From Collinsella aerofaciens (lineage in GTDB: Bacteria; Actinomycetota; Coriobacteriia; Coriobacteriales; Coriobacteriaceae), in contig JAPJOH010000004.1 of NCBI GenBank assembly GCA_030826265.1, positions 49,496 through 113,495 on the forward strand: 64,000 bases of DNA, given 5' to 3'. The notes below the pieces were generated by a model that did not search any database, was not told where the DNA came from, and was given only the letters and a program-made list of their open reading frames with translations. The position numbers and the translations under genes were made by a program. Numbering within the stretch: position 1 is the first letter of the stretch; each line of letters starts with the position of its first letter. Positions 24,243 to 32,108 of this stretch are shown one piece after another.

Positions 24243-26543
24243 ATGGTCAAGCTGTACGAGGACGGCATCTACCTGTGCGGCGGCAGCGAGGTTGTGCCCG
24301 CGGCCGAGGCTGCCGAGCGTGGTATTACGCAGACGCCCGAGGATGCTAAGCGCGGCACCATCGCGTATTCGATCCTCCAGGCACACAATACGTCCGGCGA
24401 CCCCGAGGCGCTCAAGATTCGCTTCGACGCCATGGCGAGCCACGACATCACCTTTGTCGGCATCATCCAGACGGCGCGCGCCTCGGGCATGGAGCAGTTC
24501 CCGCTGCCCTACGTGCTCACCAACTGCCATAACTCGCTGTGTGCCGTGGGCGGCACCATCAACGAGGACGACCACGTCTTTGGCCTCTCGGCTGCCAAAA
24601 AGTACGGCGGCATCTTCGTCCCGCCGCATATCGCTGTCATCCACTCCTTTATGCGTGAGAACTTTGCCGGTTGCGGCAAGATGATTCTGGGCTCCGACTC
24701 GCACACCCGCTACGGCGCCCTGGGTACCATGGCCGTGGGCGAGGGCGGCGGCGAGCTGGCCAAGCAGCTGCTGCGCGACACCTACGACGTTGCCTATCCC
24801 GGCGTCGTCGCCATCTACCTCACGGGCGCCCCGCGCCCCGGCGTCGGCCCGCACGATGTGGCGCTCGCCATCATCCGCGCCGTCTTTGCCAAGGGCTACG
24901 TCAAGAACAAGGTAATGGAGTTCGTGGGCCCCGGCATCGCGAGCATGACGACCGACTACCGCAACGGCGTCGACGTCATGACCACCGAGACCACCTGCCT
25001 GTCGAGCATCTGGGCCACCGATGAGGACACGCGCGCGTTTTTGGCCATGCACGGTCGCGGCGACGACTACCGCGAGCTCAAGCCCGCCGATGTTGCCTAC
25101 TATGACGGCTGCGTCGAGGTCGACCTGTCGAGCGTCAAGCCCATGATCGCGCTGCCGTTCCATCCTTCTAACGGCTTTGAGATTGACGAGCTCAACGAGA
25201 ACCTCGAGGACATCCTGCATGAGGTCGAGCTCGAGGCCGCCAAGATCGGCGAGGGTAAGACGCACTTTAGCCTGCTCGACAAGATCGTCGACGGCAAGCT
25301 GCACGTGCAGCAGGGCGTCATCGCCGGCTGCTCGGGCGGCAACTACGACTCCGTGGTCCAGGCTGCCCGCGTGCTTAAGGGCGCCAACACCGGCTGCGGC
25401 GAGTTTTCGCTGTCGGTCTATCCCACGAGCCAGCCCGTGGCGCTCGAGCTTACACGTCGCGGCTACATCTACGACCTTATGGAGGCCGGCGCGATCGTGC
25501 GCACGGCATTCTGCGGCCCGTGCTTTGGTGCCGGCGACACGCCTGCCAACAACGGCCTGTCCATCCGCCACACCACGCGCAACTTCCCCAACCGCGAGGG
25601 TTCCAAGCCGGGTAATGGCCAGCTGAGCGCCGTGGCCCTGATGGACGCCCGCTCCATTGCGGCGACGGCTGCCAACGGCGGCATCCTGACGCCAGCGACC
25701 GACCTGCCCGAGGAGACTTGGGACGAGGCCTGCGAGTACACCTTTGACGACGCGCCGTACAAAAAGCGCGTGTACTGGGGCTTTGGCAAGGCGGAGCCTG
25801 CCGATGAACTGGTTGAGGGTCCCAACATTAAGCCGTGGCCCGCGATGGAGCCCCTCGGCGACGATATCCTGCTCAAGGTGTGCTCCAAGATCATGGACCC
25901 GGTCACCACGACCGACGAGCTCATTCCTTCGGGCGAGACGAGCTCCTTCCGCTCCAACCCGCTGGGCTTGGCTGAGTTTACGCTGAGCCGCCGCGATCCG
26001 GCCTACGTGGGCCGTTCCAAGGAGGTCGACGCCGTGGAGAAGCGCCGCGTGGCTGGCGAGTCCGCGGGCGACTTGGCCGCACTCGATGCCGAGCTTGCCG
26101 GCGTGTTTGAGGCGCTTGCCGGCGCGGGTGTCGCTGCCGATGCCAAGGCGACTGAGTACGGCTCCATGCTCTATGCCAAGAAGCCCGGTGACGGTTCTGC
26201 CCGCGAGCAGGCTGCGAGCTGCCAGCGCGTAATTGGCGGTCTGGCCAACATCGTCCACGAGTACGCCACCAAGCGCTATCGCTCCAACGTGATGAACTGG
26301 GGTATGGTGCCCTTCCAGATGGAGGCCGAGCCCAACTTTGAGGTGGGCGATTACGTCTTTGTGCCGGGTATCCGCGCCGCGCTCGATGGCGACCTGAAGG
26401 GCATCGTCGCCTACGTGGTGCGCGCCGATGGTGCGGTCGAGCAGATTGAGCTCTACATTGCCGATATGACGGCAGAGGAGCGTGCCATCGTCAAGGCTGG
26501 CTGCCTGATCAACTACAACAAGTTCAAGGCCGCTGCCGAGTAA
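24243..26543 (+). CDS. Aconitase-family hydratase
   Basis: The 766-residue protein has the aconitase-family cluster cysteines in IAGCSGGNYD and the pair in FCGPCFGAG. Substrate loops SDSHTRYGALGTMAVGEGGGEL and the C-terminal swivel domain (NWGMVPFQ, FVPGIRAAL) are also present. It most resembles the YbhJ-like branch rather than canonical AcnA/AcnB or LeuC, so the true substrate (citrate or another 2/3-hydroxyacid) is open. The ATG at 24243 follows GGGAGA; a longer in-frame start at 24198 lacks support. It stands alone. Confidence 0.85.
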   Translation: MVKLYEDGIYLCGGSEVVPAAEAAERGITQTPEDAKRGTIAYSILQAHNTSGDPEALKIRFDAMASHDITFVGIIQTARASGMEQFPLPYVLTNCHNSLCAVGGTINEDDHVFGLSAAKKYGGIFVPPHIAVIHSFMRENFAGCGKMILGSDSHTRYGALGTMAVGEGGGELAKQLLRDTYDVAYPGVVAIYLTGAPRPGVGPHDVALAIIRAVFAKGYVKNKVMEFVGPGIASMTTDYRNGVDVMTTETTCLSSIWATDEDTRAFLAMHGRGDDYRELKPADVAYYDGCVEVDLSSVKPMIALPFHPSNGFEIDELNENLEDILHEVELEAAKIGEGKTHFSLLDKIVDGKLHVQQGVIAGCSGGNYDSVVQAARVLKGANTGCGEFSLSVYPTSQPVALELTRRGYIYDLMEAGAIVRTAFCGPCFGAGDTPANNGLSIRHTTRNFPNREGSKPGNGQLSAVALMDARSIAATAANGGILTPATDLPEETWDEACEYTFDDAPYKKRVYWGFGKAEPADELVEGPNIKPWPAMEPLGDDILLKVCSKIMDPVTTTDELIPSGETSSFRSNPLGLAEFTLSRRDPAYVGRSKEVDAVEKRRVAGESAGDLAALDAELAGVFEALAGAGVAADAKATEYGSMLYAKKPGDGSAREQAASCQRVIGGLANIVHEYATKRYRSNVMNWGMVPFQMEAEPNFEVGDYVFVPGIRAALDGDLKGIVAYVVRADGAVEQIELYIADMTAEERAIVKAGCLINYNKFKAAAE

Positions 26544-26558
26544 CGCACTTAATTGTCC

Positions 26559-26632
26559 GCCCGGGGCTTACCCTTTCCCGCCCGCTCACGCGCTTCGCGA
26601 GGGTCGCGTTCGGGAAAGGATAAGCCCCGGGC
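26559..26632. repeat. Long inverted repeat after the hydratase gene
   Basis: Arms 26559-26580 and 26611-26632 pair over 22 bp with one mismatch (GCCCGGGGCTTA... with ...TAAGCCCCGGGC). The loop is 30 nt and there is no T run. It may be a terminator or a palindromic element. Confidence 0.75.
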
Positions 26633-26727
26633 TACATTTCTGCGTTCTCGTTGGGTCTTGAGGGACGCTAATAAATAGACTTGCTTGATGCCGCCTCTGT
26701 TGTCGGGGCGGCTTCTTTTTGTCGAAA

Positions 26728-26762
26728 ACCACCACAAAGGGGCCTGTCCCTTTCGTGGTGGT
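26728..26762 (+). repeat. CCACCACAAAGG palindrome, copy 1
   Basis: ACCACCAC-AAGG and CCTT-GTGGTGGT pair around GGCCTGT. Copies at 27595 and 28399 have the same orientation. Confidence 0.8.
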
Positions 26763-26815
26763 GGGGGCGAGCTCGATGCTGCCGTGCTCGCTGAACGACA
26801 TTCTAATGAGCGTCT

Positions 26816-27484
26816 CTACAGGATTTCATCTGGGCTGGCGGGCTTGGTTGTTTTGGGGATGCCGAGTTTGGATGACGCGAAATCGTCAACATTGTCCTTA
26901 ATTCCGTCTTTGGTGTAGACAGTGACCGTATAGGTGCTGTGCCCGAATTCGCTCTTGTCGCGTGTCGCCCAGGCCTGCCAGTAGGCAGCCCCGCTTCGCC
27001 CTTGGATTTTTCCGATACGGCGGAGTTCTGTTCGCTTTAATTTCCGGTCGCTATAGATGGTTCGACCGGCCTCCTCGGTGAGTCCGCACTGCCCAAGCAG
27101 CTTGTCGAGGACTTGGTTCATATGGCGCTCGTCGGTGTTTGGAGCATAGTCGTAAGCGAGGGTGATGGAGTCAAGAGGCTGGTCGTCGATCAGATAATTC
27201 ATCGCCTGAGGGTCAAGGCAGAAATAAGGAGAGCATCCGTCGACCTGGCCGAGCAACGGTAACTTGGACTGCCAAAGTCCGGTGGGAATTCTATCTTCGT
27301 AGAAAACACCGCGGCAGATAAAGGAGAGCGAGGTGGCACGCGAGCCAGCGTCGACCATTCCGCATAAATCGAAGGGCGAGGCGATACCAAGGGAAAAGGG
27401 CGTGACGACGATAAAGAAGAACATCGCGATGGGTATGGCGAGAATGGCGATGACGTTGCGACCGGTGGAATGAGACGGCTTCAT
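26816..27484 (-). CDS. Membrane-anchored protein of unknown function
   Basis: The 222-residue protein has one N-terminal hydrophobic helix (VIAILAIPIAMFFFIVVTPF) and a predicted extracytoplasmic remainder with five cysteines in its first half. I recognise no family. The ATG at 27484 follows GAGGAGCG. Base composition is more AT-rich than the neighbours, and palindromes of the same family lie on both sides (26728 and 27595). It is divergent from the next orphan gene and may be acquired. Confidence 0.65.
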   Translation of the reverse strand: MKPSHSTGRNVIAILAIPIAMFFFIVVTPFSLGIASPFDLCGMVDAGSRATSLSFICRGVFYEDRIPTGLWQSKLPLLGQVDGCSPYFCLDPQAMNYLIDDQPLDSITLAYDYAPNTDERHMNQVLDKLLGQCGLTEEAGRTIYSDRKLKRTELRRIGKIQGRSGAAYWQAWATRDKSEFGHSTYTVTVYTKDGIKDNVDDFASSKLGIPKTTKPASPDEIL

Positions 27485-27594
27485 ATGCGCTCCTCGAGAC
27501 AAAGATCTGTTGAGGATAGGCAGAAATGGATATGTTCAGAGAACAATTCAAGTTTAATCTCATGGCGCGAGATGGTCGACCGTTAGCGTCGAAA

Positions 27595-27629
27595 ACCGCC
27601 ACAAAGGTGCCTGTCCCCTTTGTGGTGGT
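27595..27629 (+). repeat. CCACCACAAAGG palindrome, copy 2
   Basis: ACCGCCACAAAGG pairs with CCTTTGTGGTGGT around TGCCTGTCC. It lies between two divergent orphan genes. Confidence 0.8.
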
Positions 27630-27718
27630 GAGGAGCGCGCGGCTTCTTTTGGTAATAGTGTTAGCTGGCGGTATCATTGGTGCAGGTGGCGAAGGTTTGC
27701 ATTGTGGGGTGTTTTGCC

Positions 27719-28390
27719 GTGAGCCGTTTTGCCCGTATTGGATTGATTGTCTTGGCGCTTGCGATCGCTGTGGTTGGCGCGGGCGCTGTCGGTATGGCAT
27801 TTCTACCTGCTGCGGTGACGGAGCCGGTGGTCAAGCCTGTGACTCAATCTGTCGAACTTCTGACCGGCGACGACAAGCCTGAGACCATTACCGTTGATTT
27901 TGATGAGCAACCGGCTGCGTTGGGCATTAGTAATTATCCACTTATTCAGCTTGGGGCTATGCGCTATACCACGGATTCTAGTCTGATCGACAGGGCGTCC
28001 GAGCTGCTCAAGGGCAAAACCTTTAAGCGCTGGTATGGATATGCATCCTATCGGGCAAAAGCGAACGACATGGTTGGCGGATGCCGCTCGTCCATCGAGT
28101 TGGACACCGCGAATGGCACTAAGTTATGTGATGTTTCGTACGATCCTGGCTACGAGGGCAATGAGGGGCCGGGTATCTACATCTTGGACGGCGATGTCGC
28201 CTATGTCATGGAGGGCAACCAGACCGAGCTCAACGATTTTATGGGTCAGTGCATTCAGGATGCCTATGAACAGACCTGCTTGCCCGACCCGCAGGCTGCA
28301 CGCGATAGTGGGTCTGCCCGTACATGGTTGTTCGAGGATGAGATGTCCTGGAACGCTGAATCGGGAAGCACGGGTTCGGCGAAGGAGTAG
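27719..28390 (+). CDS. Membrane-anchored protein of unknown function
   Basis: The 223-residue product has an N-terminal hydrophobic helix (IGLIVLALAIAVVGAGAVGM) and an exported-type domain with several cysteines and the acidic patch YEGNEGPGIYILDGDVAYV. I recognise no family. The start is uncertain: GTG at 27719 is taken, with GGGG about 10 bp upstream, while GTG at 27704 or TTG at 27677 are alternatives. It lies between two copies of the CCACCACAAAGG palindrome. Confidence 0.6.
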   Translation: MSRFARIGLIVLALAIAVVGAGAVGMAFLPAAVTEPVVKPVTQSVELLTGDDKPETITVDFDEQPAALGISNYPLIQLGAMRYTTDSSLIDRASELLKGKTFKRWYGYASYRAKANDMVGGCRSSIELDTANGTKLCDVSYDPGYEGNEGPGIYILDGDVAYVMEGNQTELNDFMGQCIQDAYEQTCLPDPQAARDSGSARTWLFEDEMSWNAESGSTGSAKE

Positions 28391-28398
28391 AGACCGCG

Positions 28399-28433
28399 AC
28401 CACCACAAAGGTGCCTGTCCTCTTTGTGGTGGT
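28399..28433 (+). repeat. CCACCACAAAGG palindrome, copy 3
   Basis: ACCACCACAAAG pairs with CTTTGTGGTGGT around GTGCCTGTCCT, 9 bp after the stop codon of the preceding gene. Confidence 0.8.
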
Positions 28434-28443
28434 TTTCGGTCTG

Positions 28444-28658
28444 TCTCGATCTGTAACATCTTGGCCGCTAAAAGTGGGCCTGGTGTTACAGATTTAGATT
28501 TTCGATTCAGGTGTCTTCGTTCGTCTCGATTTGTAACAGTTAGACCCTAATTTGCCGAGTAGATGTTACAGATTGAGACAAACGGGCGCCGCTGGTCATT
28601 TCATCTTGATTTGTAACATCTGGAGCCATAAACAGCCGCTAGATGTTACAGATTGAGA
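28444..28658. repeat. Three-unit palindrome array, family TCTCGATTTGTAACATC, period 80 bp
   Basis: Three 55-bp units at 28444-28498, 28524-28578 and 28604-28658 have an exact 80-bp period. Left arms read TCTCGATTTGTAACATC and right arms GATGTTACAGATTGAGA, with minor variation. Loops and spacers are unrelated. The array occupies most of the gap upstream of clpB. Confidence 0.9.
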
Positions 28659-28720
28659 TAGTAAGGGGACGAGGCCGTAGCGGGTGAGCGCGCCTGCTCC
28701 CTATCTCTCAATCACTCAGA

Positions 28721-28756
28721 AAATCTTATATATAGAGACTTAGATTTATGTATAAG
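28721..28756 (+). promoter_or_regulatory. clpB upstream block shared with dnaK (candidate HspR operator/promoter)
   Basis: AAATCTTATAT, GACTTAGATTT and TGTATA are in the same order and nearly the same spacing as at 19362-19396. TATAAG at 28751-28756 may be the -10. Confidence 0.6.
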
Positions 28757-28836
28757 ATCGTGCAAAGCTGGCAACAATACTTCTCGAACAACGTGAAGCC
28801 GCCCCGTAGGGCGGCCACCCCAAGAGAGGTGATTCC

Positions 28837-31464
28837 ATGAGAATCGATAAGCTAGCAATGACGTCGCGCGAGGCGCTGCAAACCGCCATGAGCACGGCTG
28901 CCGACGCACAGGCCGGCGCGGTGGAACCCATCCACCTGCTGTCTGCCCTACTCGGTGCCGGTGAACGCAATATTTCCGTGATCATCGAGCGCATCGGCGC
29001 CGATCCGGCACAGCTTGCGCGCCCTACGCAGGATGCCATCGACCATGCGCCCAAGGTCTCGGGCGAGGGCCAGCAGATGGGCCTTTCCAACGAGCTCGTT
29101 CGTGTGATCGAGAAGGCCGAGAAGAAGGCCACCAAGATGGGCGACAGCTTCGTGGTGACCGAGCATCTGTTGATGGCACTTGCCGAGGACAAGGGCGAGG
29201 CGGGCCGCGTGCTGCGCGACGCCGGCGTTACCAAGGAGCGCATCGAGCAGGTCTACGAGGAACTGCGCGGCGATGACCGCGTGACATCTGCCGAGGACAA
29301 GACCCAGTTTGAGGCGCTGGAGCAGTACGGTCGCAACATCTGCGATCTGGCCCGCGCCGGCAAGCTCGATCCGGTCATCGGCCGTACCGACGAGATCCGT
29401 CGTACCATCCAAGTCCTGTCCCGTCGCACCAAGAACAACCCCGTGCTCATCGGCGAGCCGGGCGTCGGCAAGACGGCCATCGTCGAGGGCATCGCCCAGC
29501 GTATCGTGGCCGGCGATGTGCCGAGCACCCTGCGCGACCGCGACCTCATCGAGCTCGACATGAGCGCGCTGGTCGCCGGCGCCAAGTACCGCGGCGAGTT
29601 CGAGGATCGCTTGAAGGCCGTGCTCAAGGAGGTACAGAAGTCCGAAGGTAAGGTCATCCTGTTCATCGATGAGCTCCACACCATCGTGGGCGCGGGTGCC
29701 ACCGAGGGCTCCATGGACGCCGGCAACATCCTCAAGCCGGCGCTCGCCCGCGGCGACCTGCATGCGATCGGCGCGACCACGCTCGACGAATACCGCAAGT
29801 ACATCGAGAAGGATGCGGCGCTCGCCCGTCGTTTCCAGACCGTTATGGTCAGCGAGCCTACCGTCGAGGACACCATCTCGATTCTGCGTGGCCTCAAGGA
29901 GAAGTACGAGATCTTCCACGGCGTGCATATCACCGATAGTGCGCTCGTGGCAGCTGCCGACCTCTCCGATCGCTATATCGCCGACCGCTTCCTGCCCGAC
30001 AAGGCCATCGACCTGGTCGACGAGGCCGCAAGCCGCCTGCGCATGGAGCTCGACAGCATGCCGGTCGAGATCGACGCCACCACGCGTCAGCTTACCCAGC
30101 TGCAGATCGAGGAGCAGGCGCTCATGAAGGAGACCGATGACGCCTCCAAGGAGCGTCTGGAGGCCCTGCGCCAAGAGATCGCCGAGGTCCAGGAAAAGCT
30201 CAACGTGCAAAAGGCCGGCTGGCTCAACCAAAAGAACGCCATCGACCACGTGCAGGAGCTCAAAGGACAGCTCGACGAGGCCAAGAGCGAAGAGGAGCGC
30301 GCGACGCGCAACGGCGACCTGGGCCGTGCGTCCGAGCTGCGCTACTCCGTGATTCCGGGTCTGCAGCAGCAGATTCAGGATTCCGAGGCCGCGCTTCAGG
30401 CGCAAAAGCAGCAGGACGGCGAGGGCCTCAACGAACAGGTGACCTCCGATGAGATCGCCGAGGTCGTGAGCGCCTGGACCGGCGTGCCCGTGTCCAAGAT
30501 GATGCAGGGCGAGCTCGACAAGCTGAAGGGCTTGGAGGGCGAGCTGCATAAGCGCGTCATCGGCCAGGACGAGGCTGTGTCCGCCGTGGCCGCGGCCGTG
30601 CGCCGCAGCCGTGCGGGCCTCTCCGATCCGGACAAGCCCATCGGCAGCTTCTTCTTCCTGGGCCCCACCGGCGTGGGCAAGACCGAGCTTGCCAAGGCGC
30701 TGGCCGAGTGCCTGTTCGATGACGAGCGCGCGCTCGTGCGTATCGACATGTCCGAGTACATGGAGAAGTTCAGCGTCCAGCGTCTGATCGGTGCGCCCCC
30801 GGGATACGTGGGCTACGACGAGGGCGGCCAGCTCACCGAGGCCGTGCGCCGTCGTCCGTACTCAGTGATTTTGCTCGACGAGATGGAGAAGGCCCATCCG
30901 GATGTCTTCAACGTGCTGCTGCAGGTGCTCGATGACGGCCGTCTGACCGATGGCCAGGGTCGCCAGGTGTCCTTCAAGAACACGATTATCATCATGACGT
31001 CCAACGTGGGTTCCAAGGCCATCGCCGATCTTTCGGGCAAGGACGAGGAGGAGATGCGCCATCAGGTCGACGCCGCCATGGCTCAGACCTTCCGCCCCGA
31101 GTTCCTCAACCGTATCGACGATATCGTGGTGTTCCATCCGCTTGGCATGGCGCAGATCGAGAAGATCGTCGACATCCAGCTCACCGACGTCCGTGCGCGT
31201 CTGGCCAAGGAGCGCATGACGCTTGCCATCACCCCGGCGGCCAAGCAGATGCTCGCCGTGGGCGGCCTGGACCCGGTCTTTGGCGCCCGTCCGCTCAAGC
31301 GTCTGGTTCAGCGCGAGGTCGTGGATGCCATCGCCGCCGCTATCATCGACGGCACGGTGCGCGAGGGCGATCAGGTGACGGTCGATGTCGACAAGGACGG
31401 CGGCTTTACCGTCGTGTGCGACAACACGCCGGCGGCCACCTACGAGGTCCCCGACGCAGAGTAA
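28837..31464 (+). CDS. clpB: Disaggregase ClpB
   Basis: The 875-residue AAA+ protein has an N-terminal double-Clp repeat domain and a first ATPase with Walker A GEPGVGKT and Walker B VILFIDELHTI. The coiled-coil middle domain spans roughly residues 410-530. The second ATPase has Walker A GPTGVGKT and Walker B VILLDEMEKAH, followed by arginine-finger region FLNRIDDIVVFHPL. It threads aggregated proteins through its pore with DnaK. AGAGAGGTGATTCC precedes the ATG. A terminator follows. The upstream block links it to the dnaK operon. Confidence 0.97.
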   Translation: MRIDKLAMTSREALQTAMSTAADAQAGAVEPIHLLSALLGAGERNISVIIERIGADPAQLARPTQDAIDHAPKVSGEGQQMGLSNELVRVIEKAEKKATKMGDSFVVTEHLLMALAEDKGEAGRVLRDAGVTKERIEQVYEELRGDDRVTSAEDKTQFEALEQYGRNICDLARAGKLDPVIGRTDEIRRTIQVLSRRTKNNPVLIGEPGVGKTAIVEGIAQRIVAGDVPSTLRDRDLIELDMSALVAGAKYRGEFEDRLKAVLKEVQKSEGKVILFIDELHTIVGAGATEGSMDAGNILKPALARGDLHAIGATTLDEYRKYIEKDAALARRFQTVMVSEPTVEDTISILRGLKEKYEIFHGVHITDSALVAAADLSDRYIADRFLPDKAIDLVDEAASRLRMELDSMPVEIDATTRQLTQLQIEEQALMKETDDASKERLEALRQEIAEVQEKLNVQKAGWLNQKNAIDHVQELKGQLDEAKSEEERATRNGDLGRASELRYSVIPGLQQQIQDSEAALQAQKQQDGEGLNEQVTSDEIAEVVSAWTGVPVSKMMQGELDKLKGLEGELHKRVIGQDEAVSAVAAAVRRSRAGLSDPDKPIGSFFFLGPTGVGKTELAKALAECLFDDERALVRIDMSEYMEKFSVQRLIGAPPGYVGYDEGGQLTEAVRRRPYSVILLDEMEKAHPDVFNVLLQVLDDGRLTDGQGRQVSFKNTIIIMTSNVGSKAIADLSGKDEEEMRHQVDAAMAQTFRPEFLNRIDDIVVFHPLGMAQIEKIVDIQLTDVRARLAKERMTLAITPAAKQMLAVGGLDPVFGARPLKRLVQREVVDAIAAAIIDGTVREGDQVTVDVDKDGGFTVVCDNTPAATYEVPDAE

Positions 31465-31505
31465 ATTATGGGGCCGGCTTTAACCGCACCTCATCGCAAA
31501 ACGCC

Positions 31506-31542
31506 AAGGGCGGCGGATCCAATCGGGTCCGCCGCCCTTTTT
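31506..31542 (+). terminator. Terminator after clpB
   Basis: AAGGGCGGCGGATCC pairs with GGGTCCGCCGCCCTT around AATC (one G-T pair in the stem), followed by TTT. Confidence 0.85.
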
Positions 31543-31592
31543 CGTGCGACAATCGATGATGTTGAACGGATGCGATGCAAGGAGCTATGCAG

Positions 31593-31787
31593 ATGAAAAA
31601 CGAGATCAAGACAAGCGCGCCGGCGGCTGAGATAGCGTCCGCTGCACCAAGGCCCGCGCCGAAACCGGCGCCCAAGCCGTGCGACCCCTACATCCGTGCC
31701 GAGAACGAGGACGATGACGGCTACGATCCTTACAGCGATCGCCGCCCCGAGCGCGAGCCGCTGTTCGAAGCCGACCCCTGGCGCTGA
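31593..31787 (+). CDS. Small proline-rich acidic protein of unknown function
   Basis: The 64-residue product has an Ala/Pro/Lys-rich first half (PRPAPKPAPKPCDPYI) and an acidic, Tyr/Arg second half (NEDDDGYDPYSDRRPERE). It looks disordered and has no known family. The ATG at 31593 sits 8 bp after GGAG; an ATG at 31587 is too close to that RBS. Separated from clpB by a terminator, it may be expressed on its own. Confidence 0.5.
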   Translation: MKNEIKTSAPAAEIASAAPRPAPKPAPKPCDPYIRAENEDDDGYDPYSDRRPEREPLFEADPWR

Positions 31788-31811
31788 GTGCCACCAAAAA
31801 GGTCACCAAAA

Positions 31812-31877
31812 AGTTGCGGTGAAATAGGGACTGTTTTGCGGTTTGACCAGCAAAAACAGCCCTATTTCACCGCAACT
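31812..31877. repeat. GTTGCGGTGAAATAG palindrome, copy 1
   Basis: Arms at 31812-31837 and 31853-31877 pair with one extra base (AGTTGCGGTGAAATAGG... with ...CCTATTTCACCGCAACT). A second copy is at 40435-40501. The rest of the 31788-32040 gap shows no gene. Confidence 0.85.
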
Positions 31878-32040
31878 GCGTTAGGGATTTTTCTACAGGG
31901 GGAGGGTAGTCAAAAAAGCCCCGTCCCAAATTGACTGCTCGGGGAGTCGCATTCGAGCTCGGTTGTCCTCTTAGCCACTCGATATCCTTCGGAGCAATAA
32001 CGGTGATAAAACTTGCTTAAGTGTTAATCAAGCTACACAC

Positions 32041-32100
32041 AATCTTGCTCTCTAATTAATCAAGAATCGCTATAATTTTGATTAGCTAGAGAGCAAGATT
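32041..32100 (+). promoter_or_regulatory. Palindromic promoter/operator of the ATPase gene
   Basis: Arms 32041-32063 and 32078-32100 pair over 23 bp with two mismatches (AATCTTGCTCTCTA... with ...TAGAGAGCAAGATT). A TATAAT box (32071-32076) lies in the 14-bp centre, so a bound regulator would cover the promoter. TTAATCAAG is repeated upstream at about 32025. Confidence 0.7.
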
Positions 32101-32108
32101 GGAGAATC

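Noticed and set aside
28444..28658. CRISPR array
   Set aside because: The repeated parts are inverted arms around a variable centre, only three units occur, and there are no cas genes.
28948..30549. 533-codon open frame antisense to clpB
   Set aside because: It is a mirror frame of clpB with no start context.
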